Below, piece after piece: positions 36,788 to 44,689 of a DNA stretch of 64,000 nt. The notes beneath the pieces were generated by a model. It was not told where the DNA came from, ran no database searches, and worked only from the letters and a program-made list of their open reading frames with translations. This DNA is from Mycobacterium sp. IS-1742. GTDB lineage: Bacteria; Actinomycetota; Actinomycetes; Mycobacteriales; Mycobacteriaceae. The stretch is from assembly GCF_001500125.1 (NCBI RefSeq), contig NZ_LQIV01000015.1, positions 35,570 to 99,569 on the forward strand. Direction: 5' to 3'. How positions within the stretch are numbered: position 1 is the first letter of the stretch; every line of letters begins with the position of its first letter. A program made the position numbers and the translations under genes.

Positions 36788-38313
36788 GACAGCCCGCTCC
36801 TCGCTCTGGTCGGGGCCGCCGTGGGGGTGGACGGCGGGACGGCCCCGGTGATTCGATCTGCGGCCAGCCGGCCGGACAGCAACGCGGTCGGCACCCCGAC
36901 TCCGGGGACCGTGGAGGATCCGGCCAGCACCACGTTGTCCGCACCGCGGATGGTGTTCGCCGGCCGGAACGGTCCGGTCTGGCCGAAGGTGTGCGCGAGC
37001 GCGAACGGCGTGCCGGCGGCCATGTCCTGGCGCGCCCAGCCGTCGGGGTCCACGACGTGCAGCAGCTCGAGGTCGTCGCCGACCGCGGGCATCCGCCTGC
37101 GCACGGTGTCCAGCATGCCCTCGACGTAGGCCTCGCTGGTGCGGGTCCAATCGACCTGTCCCACCGCCTTGTTCGGTGCGGGTGCCAGCACGTAGAGGAG
37201 GTCACGGCCCGGTGGCGCCAGGCTCGGGTCGCCTGCGGTGGGGCGGGTGACCAACAGCGACGGGTCGCTCATCACGCGGCCCTCGTCGATGATGTCGCGG
37301 AAGGTCTGCTCCCAGGCGCCGCCGAACAGGATGTTGTGATGTGCCACACCGGGATCGACGGCCGCGCAGCCCACATGGGCGACCACCGCCGACGGCGCCG
37401 GGCGCAGCGGCAGCAGGCGTCGCGGGGTGCGGCCGAGCAGGCGGTAGGTGGTCGGCAGCTCTGTGGTGAGCACGACGGCGTCGGCGGGGATGCGGTCACC
37501 GCCGTCGGTGCGCACCGCCGTCACACGGCCGTCTGCGCTCCGTTCGAGCACCGACACAGCTGCGCCATAACGGAATTCGACACCGGCGTCGGAAGCGGCC
37601 GCTGCCATCGCGTCCGGCACGGCCCGCATGCCGCCACGGGGGAAGTACACCCCGGCCACGGTGTCCATGTAGGCGATCACCGCGTAGGCCGCCAGCGCCT
37701 TGTGCGGCGGCACCCCGGCGTAGAGGGCCTGGAAGGTGAAGATGCGGCGCAGCCGCTCGTCGGTGATGTACTTGCGCACCACCCGGTCCCACCGACGGAA
37801 CCCGCCCATCGCGGCCAGCCGGGCCAGCTGCGGCGTCACCAGCGACAGCGGTGAATCGAAGTTCGAGGCGATGAAACCGTTGAACTCTGCCTGGTAGAGC
37901 CGGGTCAGCCAGGTGCGCAGCCGCAGGTAGCCGTCGGCGGCATCGGTGCCGGCGAAGCGTTCGATCTCCGATGCCATCGCGGTGGCGTCGGTGTGCACGA
38001 ACAGCCCGCTGCCGTCGGCGAACGACGCGCGGTAGGCGGGGTCGACCCGGTCGAGTTCCAGGCGTCCGCTCATCGAATCGCCGACGGCGGCGAAGGCGTC
38101 CTCGATGATGTCGGGCATGGTGAGCACGGTCGGTCCGGTGTCGAGCCGGTAACCCCGGATGTCCAGCCGGCCCATCCGGCCGCCTGGGAAGGTCTCGCGT
38201 TCGAGCACCGTGACGGTGCGGCCGCGCCCGGCCAACTGCAACGCCGCCGACAGGCCGGACAACCCGGCGTCGACGACCACCACGCGGTCTGTTCGCCCCC
38301 CGACGGTGCGCAT
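36784..38313 (-). CDS. crtI: Phytoene desaturase CrtI with a changed FAD motif
   Basis: 509 aa. Overall CrtI features are intact: LERETFPGGRMGRL, DTGPTVLTMPDII, ALYAGVPPHKALAAYAVIAY, YFPRGGMRAVPDAM and the C-terminal LAGSSTVPGVGVPTALLSGR. The N-terminal Rossmann motif, however, reads VVVVDAGLSGLSAA, with Asp15 in place of the first Gly of GxGxxG; this needs only one base change (GGC to GAC). It could weaken FAD binding and cut carotenoid synthesis, or it could be a sequence error. CrtI converts phytoene to lycopene. The ATG at 38313 follows TAGGAG. Confidence 0.93.
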   Translation of the reverse strand: MRTVGGRTDRVVVVDAGLSGLSAALQLAGRGRTVTVLERETFPGGRMGRLDIRGYRLDTGPTVLTMPDIIEDAFAAVGDSMSGRLELDRVDPAYRASFADGSGLFVHTDATAMASEIERFAGTDAADGYLRLRTWLTRLYQAEFNGFIASNFDSPLSLVTPQLARLAAMGGFRRWDRVVRKYITDERLRRIFTFQALYAGVPPHKALAAYAVIAYMDTVAGVYFPRGGMRAVPDAMAAAASDAGVEFRYGAAVSVLERSADGRVTAVRTDGGDRIPADAVVLTTELPTTYRLLGRTPRRLLPLRPAPSAVVAHVGCAAVDPGVAHHNILFGGAWEQTFRDIIDEGRVMSDPSLLVTRPTAGDPSLAPPGRDLLYVLAPAPNKAVGQVDWTRTSEAYVEGMLDTVRRRMPAVGDDLELLHVVDPDGWARQDMAAGTPFALAHTFGQTGPFRPANTIRGADNVVLAGSSTVPGVGVPTALLSGRLAADRITGAVPPSTPTAAPTRARSGLS

Positions 38314-38341
38314 CAGTTCGTTTCTCCTACCTGTGTTCCGG

Positions 38342-39466
38342 TCACGCGGCTCGCCGGGTGCAGACCGCCGCCATGTTGACCAGTGCGGTTCGCACGGTGT
38401 CGTCGAGTGGGCTGGTGTGGAGGCGCTCGAGCGCGTGCGAGAGCCGCCGGTCGATCAGCTGCTCGATCCACTGCACCGCGCCGGTCGCGGCGATCAGGTG
38501 CTGCCAGCGGGTGATGTCGTCGGCGTCGAGGTCGCGCCGCGACATGAGGTCGGTGAGTTGAGTGCGCACCGCCGGTTCGGCGAGCCGGTGTGCGGCGACG
38601 ACGACGCTGGTGGCCTTGTGTTCCGAGAGGTCACCGCCGGCGGGCTTGCCGGTCACCGTCGGCGTCCCGAAGATGCCGAGCAGATCGTCGCGCAGTTGGA
38701 ACGCCTCGCCGACCGCCGCGCCGTAGCGGCCGAGCAACCGCAGGGTCGGCTCCGGGCAGCCCGCCAGCGCACCGCCGATCTCCAGGGGGCGGCGCACCGT
38801 GTAGTTCCCGGACTTGCGACGTGCGACGTCGAGCACGTCCTCCAGTGTCGGCCGTCCGCCCGCGTCGTTGACCAGATCGGCGAACTGGCCCACGGCCAGT
38901 TCCGTGCGCATCGCGTCGTACCGCGGCCAGGCACGGCTCAGCGCGGCGGACCCCAGACCGCTCTCCCGCATCATCTGCCCCGCCCACACCAGGCAGAGGT
39001 CGCCGAGAAGCACCGCCGCCGAGGCGCCGAACCGCTCGGCCGACCCGTTGAGGCCGTTGTCCCGGTGCCACTGCGCGAACCGCACATGTGCCGCCGGACG
39101 ACCCCGGCGCAGCGGCGAATCGTCCATCACGTCGTCCTGGAGCAGCGCGAAGATGTGCAGCAGGTCGAAACTCGCGGCGGCGCGCAGGGCGGCGTCGTCG
39201 GGTGCGGCGCCGGCCAGCCAGCCGAGGTAGGCGAACGTCGAACGCAAGCACTTACCGTCACCGACGAAGTCGGAGAGCACGTCGAGGGTGACGTCCACAC
39301 CGGTGAGACGCAGGTCGCCGGCGCAACGGTCGGCGACGAACTCGGTCACCGCGTCGATCGCCGCGCGGCGCACGTCGTCGCGCCAGGTGTCGAAGGAGTC
39401 GGCGGCGAGTCCGGCCCGGGCCGGACGCAGAGGAGCGGCGAGCAGCCGATCGTCGACACCGCTCAC
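38342..39466 (-). CDS. crtE: Geranylgeranyl diphosphate synthase CrtE
   Basis: 374 aa. The first Asp-rich motif is LLQDDVMDDSPLRRGRPAAH (Asp111, Asp112, Asp115, Asp116) and the second is QLRDDLLGIFG (Asp260, Asp261); KSGNYTVRRPLEIG is also typical. The small residues before the first motif are consistent with a C20 product (GGPP) feeding CrtB. The GTG at 39466 follows GAGGAAGG. It heads the carotenoid operon and probably shares the promoter upstream, which holds the palindrome AACTAG-GGTT-CTAGTT. Confidence 0.94.
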   Translation of the reverse strand: MSGVDDRLLAAPLRPARAGLAADSFDTWRDDVRRAAIDAVTEFVADRCAGDLRLTGVDVTLDVLSDFVGDGKCLRSTFAYLGWLAGAAPDDAALRAAASFDLLHIFALLQDDVMDDSPLRRGRPAAHVRFAQWHRDNGLNGSAERFGASAAVLLGDLCLVWAGQMMRESGLGSAALSRAWPRYDAMRTELAVGQFADLVNDAGGRPTLEDVLDVARRKSGNYTVRRPLEIGGALAGCPEPTLRLLGRYGAAVGEAFQLRDDLLGIFGTPTVTGKPAGGDLSEHKATSVVVAAHRLAEPAVRTQLTDLMSRRDLDADDITRWQHLIAATGAVQWIEQLIDRRLSHALERLHTSPLDDTVRTALVNMAAVCTRRAA

Positions 39467-39501
39467 CCGAAGCCTTCCTCGTCACCCTGCTGAGACCACC
39501 A

Positions 39502-39517
39502 AACTAGGGTTCTAGTT
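39502..39517. promoter_or_regulatory. Palindrome upstream of crtE (AACTAG-N4-CTAGTT)
   Basis: A perfect 6-bp inverted repeat with a 4-bp spacer lies 36-51 bp upstream of the crtE start (minus strand), and is AT-rich relative to the surroundings. It is a candidate operator or part of a promoter for the carotenoid operon. No MarR or MerR regulator gene is beside it. Confidence 0.45.
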
Positions 39518-39600
39518 GTCCGTACCCGTGATCGTGGAAACCAATCGGGATTCGATGTCACGATTGCGTCATCACTTCACTTATCCATCGGGAGGCCGCC

Positions 39601-40524
39601 GTGTGGGCTGACCAGGCCCTTCGCCGCAGCGTGGTCTTCGGTGGTCCGGTCAGCCCCGCGCTGACGCTCATGCCGCTGCGTCGCGGCCGCGGCGACCCCT
39701 GCTTCCACGTCGCCGCCGACGGGGCGATGTGGCGCACGAGCCTGCCGCCGACCGGACCGGTGACCGCCCGGATCACCCGGTCCGCGGCGAACGCGGTCGA
39801 CGTCGAGGCGTGGGGCCCCGGCGCGGCCGAGTTCCTCGACGGGGTGCCCGCGCTGCTCGGCGCCGCCGACGACGACGCGGGGTTCGCCCCGCAGGAGCCG
39901 ACGATCGCCCTGGCGCACCGGCGGGTGCCGCACCTGAGGCTGGGGAGCACCGGCCGGGTGCTCGAGGCGCTGATCCCCGCGGTGCTCGAGCAGCGGGTGA
40001 CCGGGATGGACGCCTTCCGCGCCTGGCGGTTGCTGGCCACGAAGTTCGGGACACCCGCCCCCGGGCCGGCGCCGGCGCAGATGAGGGTTCCGCCGAGCGC
40101 GCAGGTGTGGCGGCGCATCCCGTCGTGGGAGTTCCACCGCGCCAACGTCGATCCGCGCAGGGCACGGACCGTGGTGCTGTGCGCGCAGCGGGCCGACTCA
40201 CTCGAGCGGCTGTCCGGCCGGCCCGCCGAGCAGGCGCGTGCGGCGATGATGTCGCTGTCCGGGGTCGGGGAGTGGACGGCCGCGGAGACCGCGCAGCGGG
40301 CGTGGGGCGACCCCGATGCGCTGTCGGTCGGCGACTACCACCTCGCGAAGACCGTCGGGTGGAGCCTGCTCGGCCGTCCGATCGACGACCCGGCGATGGT
40401 CGAGCTGCTCGAGCCGATGCGCCCGCACCGCCACCGCGCGGTTCGACTGCTGCTGGCCAGCGGTTTGGCGCGCAACCCGCGGTTCGGCGCCCGCCTCGCG
40501 ATCCCGAAGCTTGCCGAACTGTGA
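39601..40524 (+). CDS. HhH-GPD DNA glycosylase (AlkA-like 3-methyladenine glycosylase)
   Basis: 307 aa. The helix-hairpin-helix LSGVGEWTAAETAQRAWGDP is followed by the catalytic Asp in SVGDYHLAK (Asp245), as in AlkA. The N-terminal beta domain (about residues 1-100) is the AlkA-N type. It removes alkylated bases in base excision repair. The GTG at 39601 follows GGGAGG by five bases, and 135 bp separate it from the divergent crtE gene. No ada-like regulator is adjacent. Confidence 0.9.
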   Translation: MWADQALRRSVVFGGPVSPALTLMPLRRGRGDPCFHVAADGAMWRTSLPPTGPVTARITRSAANAVDVEAWGPGAAEFLDGVPALLGAADDDAGFAPQEPTIALAHRRVPHLRLGSTGRVLEALIPAVLEQRVTGMDAFRAWRLLATKFGTPAPGPAPAQMRVPPSAQVWRRIPSWEFHRANVDPRRARTVVLCAQRADSLERLSGRPAEQARAAMMSLSGVGEWTAAETAQRAWGDPDALSVGDYHLAKTVGWSLLGRPIDDPAMVELLEPMRPHRHRAVRLLLASGLARNPRFGARLAIPKLAEL

Positions 40525-40613
40525 CGTGGGTCGGGGCCCTGATTACGCCACACCGGTGAGGGGTAGTCGGAGCATCGAAGACTTGATCACGCACGGAAAG
40601 AAGGAGACATTCC

Positions 40614-41153
40614 ATGGCGTACACCGTTCCCGGCATGACCGACAAAGAGGGCGCCCAGGTCGCGGAGCTGCTGCAGAAGCAGCTCAGCCGGTACAACGAT
40701 CTTCACTTGACCCTCAAGCACATCCACTGGAACGTGGTCGGCCCGAACTTCATCGGTGTGCACGAGATGATCGACCCGCAGGTCGAACTCGTCCGTGGTT
40801 ACGCCGACGAGGTGGCCGAACGCATCGCGACGCTGGGCGGCTCCCCGAAGGGCACCCCCGGGGCGATCATCAGCGACCGCACGTGGGACGACTACTCGCT
40901 GGAGCGCGACACCGTGCAGGCGCATCTGGCGGCCCTCGACCTCGTCTACGACGGGATCATCGAGGACACCCGCAAGAACATCGAGGAGACCGAGGAGCCC
41001 GATCCGGTCACCAACGACATGCTGATCGGGCACGCCGCGGAGCTGGAGAAGTTCCAGTGGTTCGTGCGCGCCCACCTGGAGAACGCCGGTGGCGAGCTCA
41101 AGCACGGTGGCACCTCCACCGAGAAGAGCGCCGCCAAGGCGGCCAAGAGCTAG
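40614..41153 (+). CDS. dps: Dps-family DNA-binding ferritin
   Basis: 179 aa. The sequence (HLTLKHIHWNVVGPNFIGVH, EMIDPQVELVRGYADEVAER) is nearly identical to M. smegmatis Dps1 as remembered. Ferroxidase ligands are His38, Asp65 and Glu69. It stores iron, detoxifies peroxide and binds DNA with its Lys-rich C-terminal tail (TEKSAAKAAKS). The ATG at 40614 follows GAAGGAG. The sequence GGGTAG at 40561 could be a sigma-F-like -10, but I do not see a convincing -35. An intrinsic terminator follows. Confidence 0.96.
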   Translation: MAYTVPGMTDKEGAQVAELLQKQLSRYNDLHLTLKHIHWNVVGPNFIGVHEMIDPQVELVRGYADEVAERIATLGGSPKGTPGAIISDRTWDDYSLERDTVQAHLAALDLVYDGIIEDTRKNIEETEEPDPVTNDMLIGHAAELEKFQWFVRAHLENAGGELKHGGTSTEKSAAKAAKS

Positions 41154-41173
41154 CCTCGCCGCCCCACGAAGAA

Positions 41174-41210
41174 GGCCCGCGTCCGAAACTTCCGGGACGC
41201 GGGCCCTTTT
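41174..41210 (+). terminator. Strong intrinsic terminator after dps
   Basis: GGCCCGCGTCC pairs perfectly with GGACGCGGGCC around a 10-base loop, followed by CTTTT. It lies 20 bp past the dps stop and 11 bp before the stop of the convergent 41222 gene, so it may act for both strands. Confidence 0.9.
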
Positions 41211-41221
41211 CCGTGTCCGGG

Positions 41222-41500
41222 TCAGCCGCCGTTGGTGACCGGGTTCGACGACAGCGTGATGAAGCCCCCGTTGATCCACACGCCCCAGCGGCCACCCCAC
41301 GCCGACGTCCACACGACGGGTTGTCCGGCCCAGAACTCCGCCGGCTTGGGCGGCGCCCACGCCGGTACCGGTTCGCCCTGGGCGGGCGGAGGCGGAGGAG
41401 CCGGCTGGGCGGCCGCGACGGACGCGCCCGCGCCCAGAGCGGCTGCGGTGAGGCCGGCCGCGACGGCGGTCGCGGACAGAATCGTCTTCAGCGTGGTCAT
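41222..41500 (-). CDS. Small secreted Pro-rich protein
   Basis: 92 aa with a Sec signal peptide (residues 1-31, ending VAAAQP), a Pro stretch (PAPPPPPAQGEPVPAWAPP) and a Trp-rich tail (VVWTSAWGGRWGVWINGG). It is exported and probably anchored by neither lipid nor TM helix. No family is recognised. The ATG at 41500 overlaps the stop of the DUF5078-like gene (ATGA), so both are coexpressed. It ends against the dps terminator. Confidence 0.8.
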   Translation of the reverse strand: MTTLKTILSATAVAAGLTAAALGAGASVAAAQPAPPPPPAQGEPVPAWAPPKPAEFWAGQPVVWTSAWGGRWGVWINGGFITLSSNPVTNGG

Positions 41501-41967
41501 CGTTGGTTGTATCCCCAGTTCCACACCGACGGATCCGACGGTGGGTACGTCATGCAGACGTCGGTGGCATGGGCGACCACGCCCTTGTTGTTGAAGAACA
41601 GCTTCGCCCAGTTGCCCCAGCGGGTGGCCATCTGCTCGTAGAACACGTTGGTCGCCGTGGCCTCGGAGTACTGCCGACGGGCGGTGTAGTCCAGCGAGAA
41701 GAACCAGTAGATCCGGTCCCGGGCGCCCTGCTGGACGTCGAGGGGCCGGTTGTTGTAGTCGATCATGTACCGCTCGTAGTACACCGGTGAGGTGTCGCGC
41801 GCCGCGGCCATGTACTGGTCGACCGTGCAGGTGGTCTTGAGGATCCGGTTGGGGATCGGATAGTCGTCGGTGGCGTCGGCCGAGGCTGTCGCCGGAGCGC
41901 TCAGCACGCCCAGGGCGACGGCGGCGCTGATCGCGCCCGCCCAGAGCCCTTTCACACGATCGGCCAT
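41497..41967 (-). CDS. Secreted DUF5078-like protein
   Basis: 156 aa with a signal peptide (residues 1-31, ending TASADA). The mature sequence DYPIPNRILKTTCTVDQYMA, ARDTSPVYYERYMIDYNNRP and VCMTYPPSDPSVWNWGYN resembles the mycobacterial DUF5078 family. Two Cys residues (in TTCTVD and DVCMTY) may form a disulphide. The function is unknown. The ATG at 41967 is followed by a 4-bp overlap with the downstream small secreted gene. Confidence 0.82.
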   Translation of the reverse strand: MADRVKGLWAGAISAAVALGVLSAPATASADATDDYPIPNRILKTTCTVDQYMAAARDTSPVYYERYMIDYNNRPLDVQQGARDRIYWFFSLDYTARRQYSEATATNVFYEQMATRWGNWAKLFFNNKGVVAHATDVCMTYPPSDPSVWNWGYNQR

Positions 41968-41999
41968 GACACTCCTTCGATCGGTTGCGTGCGAGGCGC

Positions 42000-42335
42000 T
42001 CACGCGGGTTTCTCCGCGGCCTGAAGCAGCAGCGCCTGATGGGCCGGGCAGTAGGTGGGATACGCCAGGCCGATGAACTTCCAGGCCTGCTCGGTGGTGC
42101 TGTCCTTCGGAAGCTGCCTCGCGACGAACTTCGCCGAATCGAACGCGTTCTTGTCGACACCGCGATCGATGCGCTCGCAGGCGATCTTGCCGATCCAGGC
42201 GTTGTAATCCTTCTGCCCGTAGATGCCGATCGTGTGCAGCGCGTTCGCGAAATCGGTGTCGGGGTCCGCGTGCGCGACGGCAGGCGTGGCGAGCGCCAGG
42301 CCAGCGAAGGCCACCGCCAGGATCGCTCTCTTCAT
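42000..42335 (-). CDS. Secreted DUF732 protein
   Basis: 111 aa with a signal peptide (MKRAILAVAFAGLALATPAV, then AHA cleavage). The mature part DPDTDFANALHTIGIYGQKD followed by ACERID and the C-terminal FIGLAYPTYCPAHQALL is a DUF732 domain with its two conserved Cys. The role of the family is unknown. It is the first of three small secreted genes (42335-41222) transcribed on the minus strand. Confidence 0.87.
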   Translation of the reverse strand: MKRAILAVAFAGLALATPAVAHADPDTDFANALHTIGIYGQKDYNAWIGKIACERIDRGVDKNAFDSAKFVARQLPKDSTTEQAWKFIGLAYPTYCPAHQALLLQAAEKPA

Positions 42336-42406
42336 GGCGAGGATGTTAGCTGGCCTAATTCTGCTTGTCACGGCCACCCACCCGGCTCGGGAGGGCAGGC
42401 GGGCGG

Positions 42407-43231
42407 CTACCGGACGTCCGGGTCGGATCCTCGTGCGGTGTGCCTGCCCGAGACGTCGTCGAGGACCTCGGCGTCCAGTGCATCGTCGCGTACCGGCCGG
42501 TCGGCCAGTTCCTCGTACCGTCCGAACAGGTAGGGATAGGCCGCTCCGGCGATGGCCGCGCCGAGCAGTGGGGCGAGCCAGAACACCCACAGTTGTGCGG
42601 GAGCCTCGTTGCCGTTGAAGAACGCGACGCCGGTCGAGCGGGCCGGATTCACCGAGGTGTTCGAGATCGGGATCGATATCAGGTGGATCAGGGTCAGCGT
42701 CAGCCCGATGGCCAGACCGGCGAACCCCTTCGGCGCCCGGTCGTCGGTGGCGCCGAGGATCACCAGCAGGAAGATCCCGGTCAGCAGGATCTCCGCGATG
42801 ACGACGGCCAGCAGCGAATATCCGGCGGGCGAGTGGTTGGCGTATCCGTTCGCGGCCATGTTGCCGGTGGCGGTCCAACCCTCGCGTCCCTTCGCGATGA
42901 CGTAGATGACGAGTCCGGCCGCCACGCCGGCGACCACCTGGGTGATCCAGTACGCGGGCAGCACCCGCCATTCGACGCGCCTGGCCAAGGCGGCTCCCAG
43001 CGTCACCGCGGGGTTGAAGTGACCACCGGAGATGGTGCCGAACGCGTACACGCCCGTGAGCACCGTGAGACCGAAGGCGAGCGAGACGCCGAGGAATCCG
43101 ATGCCGAAGGCGTAGCCGTCGGCGGAGGTGTACTTGGCGGCGAAGACCGCGCTGCCGCAACCGCCGAAGACCAGCCAGAACGTCCCGACGAACTCGGCGG
43201 CCACCCGATGCATCATGGTCGGCTCACGCAT
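42407..43231 (-). CDS. Aquaporin (AqpZ-type MIP channel)
   Basis: 274 aa, six TM helices. The two NPA boxes are HFNPAVTLGAAL and NPARSTGVAFF; the second is followed by Arg, typical of water-selective channels. It conducts water across the cytoplasmic membrane. The C-terminal 35 residues are hydrophilic (DDALDAEVLDDVSGRHTARG), longer than in E. coli AqpZ. The ATG at 43231 follows GGAAGGAG; an internal MMHRV start is possible. Confidence 0.93.
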   Translation of the reverse strand: MREPTMMHRVAAEFVGTFWLVFGGCGSAVFAAKYTSADGYAFGIGFLGVSLAFGLTVLTGVYAFGTISGGHFNPAVTLGAALARRVEWRVLPAYWITQVVAGVAAGLVIYVIAKGREGWTATGNMAANGYANHSPAGYSLLAVVIAEILLTGIFLLVILGATDDRAPKGFAGLAIGLTLTLIHLISIPISNTSVNPARSTGVAFFNGNEAPAQLWVFWLAPLLGAAIAGAAYPYLFGRYEELADRPVRDDALDAEVLDDVSGRHTARGSDPDVR

Positions 43232-43336
43232 GCCTACTCCTTCCACGCTGACCCGAGCGTGACACGGATCACGGCCGGATGGGGGCGCTGCGGCCGAATC
43301 GTGGCCGGACGGCAATGCCGCGACCGGGGAATGCGC

Positions 43337-44122
43337 TCAGCGGTACGCGGTGAACCGCGCCGTCAGCGCCAGCTGCCCGTCGGCCCCGACGGCCCGGGCA
43401 TCCGCCACCCCCGTCGACCGACCGACACGCAAAGGTGTTGCGCTGTACCGGCATTCACCGCCGGCGGCCAGCCTGCGCAGGAAGTTCACCCGCAGGGATC
43501 CCGTGCGCAGGGGCGGATCGCTGCGGCCGGCGTTCACCGCGGCGGACGCGACGAGTTCCAGGCCGGTGGCGGCCACCCCGCCGTGGACGACACCGAGCAT
43601 GTTGTTGATCACCGGATCGGCGTGCTGGATCAGGGCGGCGTCGCCGTCGGCTTCGACGGCCAGCATCGCGGCCAGGCCGACCTTGCGCGTGTGGTGCTCG
43701 GCCTGCTGCGGGAAGTCGGTGAACCGGGCGCCGGTGATGTAGAAGGACCGCACACTGCCGGTGCCGATGACGACGTCGCGGTGGCTGAACTCGCACAGCG
43801 CCATCGCGGTGGCGCCCTTGACGGCGACCGGCCACGCCCGCCCCACCACGCCGGCGTCGTCGGCGGTGATCAGGTCGGCTGCCTCGGGGACCAGTTCCAG
43901 GGACAGTTCCGTGGACACGGTCCATTCGTCCTCGCCGCGCCGCAGGTGATTGGCCAGGCCGCCGACGTGGTCGAGCAGCATCGCCAGGGGTGCGGCGGTG
44001 GGCAGGCCGGTGAGCGGGTTCACCAGACCGCGGGTGGGGACGGTGGCGATGCTGTGGTCGCCGGTGCCCTCGAAGGTCTCGATGCCGAACCGGCCGATAG
44101 GGGTGTTGAGCGGGTGTGACAT
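43337..44122 (-). CDS. Tandem-hotdog acyl-CoA thioesterase-like protein
   Basis: 261 aa with two PaaI/4HBT-like hotdog halves: LDHVGGLANHLRRGEDEWTV in the first, and NNMLGVVHGGVAATGLELVA (HGG motif) in the second. It probably hydrolyses acyl-CoA thioesters in the cytoplasm. The ATG at 44122 is used; an in-frame start lies 12 bp upstream. A CsoR-like palindrome is centred about 40 bp upstream, raising the possibility of metal-dependent control. It has no operon partner. Confidence 0.82.
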   Translation of the reverse strand: MSHPLNTPIGRFGIETFEGTGDHSIATVPTRGLVNPLTGLPTAAPLAMLLDHVGGLANHLRRGEDEWTVSTELSLELVPEAADLITADDAGVVGRAWPVAVKGATAMALCEFSHRDVVIGTGSVRSFYITGARFTDFPQQAEHHTRKVGLAAMLAVEADGDAALIQHADPVINNMLGVVHGGVAATGLELVASAAVNAGRSDPPLRTGSLRVNFLRRLAAGGECRYSATPLRVGRSTGVADARAVGADGQLALTARFTAYR

Positions 44123-44155
44123 CGCGCTCAGCATGCGCCAGCGGTCCGGGTGCCT

Positions 44156-44170
44156 TACCCCTCGGGGGTA
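44156..44170. promoter_or_regulatory. CsoR-like box TACCCC-TCG-GGGGTA
   Basis: A perfect 6-bp inverted repeat with a 3-bp spacer, flanked by TA at the ends, resembles operators of CsoR/RcnR-family metal sensors. It lies 33 bp upstream of the thioesterase start on the minus strand. The plus-strand reading GGGTAT could also be part of a sigma-F-like promoter. Confidence 0.45.
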
Positions 44171-44689
44171 TCGACCGCAGCGACGGGGCCTGAGATGCGT
44201 TGCGGGACTCAGTGACCCGCCCCTCATCGGGTCGGGGCGCACGCCGGAACGCCCGCTCAGGCGCCCGTCAGCGTTGTCTAAGAATCTAACTAGGCTTTCT
44301 GCAAACGCCACACAGTCAACAATGCCAGCAAAATGGCACGAAGAGTCGGTGTCAGCAAACTTTCAGGCACGGGCAGCAATCGTCCGGCCGGACGGCACCG
44401 TTGCCGCCTCCCCGTGGACCGCGGGCCGAAAACGCAGTGGCTCAACATGTTTCGTTCCACCGACGAGCGTCGCGCGCCGGCGTCGGCAACATGCCGGGCG
44501 AGTATAGTTAGGTCTGACTAAGTTGGCATGTCAGCCGGTGTTTGACTTATCGTTTCCTCACTTGTGGCGAGTGGAAAAAAAGGCCGCTGTTCAATGCTGC
44601 ACAGAGGACCGCCTCCGCCCCGTCGGCTCATGCCGTCGCAGACGGCAGATGACGCTTCGCCGAAGGTTCGAGAGTAAGGGTCAGGTGGG
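44171..44689. other. Long leader/promoter region of gltB (519 bp)
   Basis: No convincing gene is found here; a 62-codon frame at 44333-44521 has poor codon use. The region includes AT-rich patches (44275-44300 and 44500-44580), a good -10 TATAGT at 44503-44508, the imperfect repeat TTAG-N6-CTAA at 44508-44521, and an A7 run near 44574. The likely start of transcription near 44515 would give gltB a leader of about 175 nt, long enough to hold regulatory structure. Confidence 0.5.
44503..44508 (+). promoter_or_regulatory. Predicted -10 (TATAGT) for gltB
   Basis: GAGTATAGT is a near-consensus -10 in an AT-rich patch. There is no clear -35. It is followed at once by TTAGGTCTGACTAA, an imperfect inverted repeat that may be an operator. 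Confidence 0.4.

Noticed and set aside
40540..40566. Sigma-F-type promoter for dps (GGGTAG)
   Set aside because: The -35 region does not match a GGTTT-like element at the right distance, so it is not listed as a feature.
44333..44521. A 62-codon ORF in the gltB upstream region
   Set aside because: No ribosome site, poor codon use and no recognisable features; the promoter elements overlap it.
44508..44526. Possible IdeR iron box TTAGGTCTGACTAAGTT
   Set aside because: Only about two thirds of the consensus positions match and the right half is poor; kept only as a generic inverted repeat.
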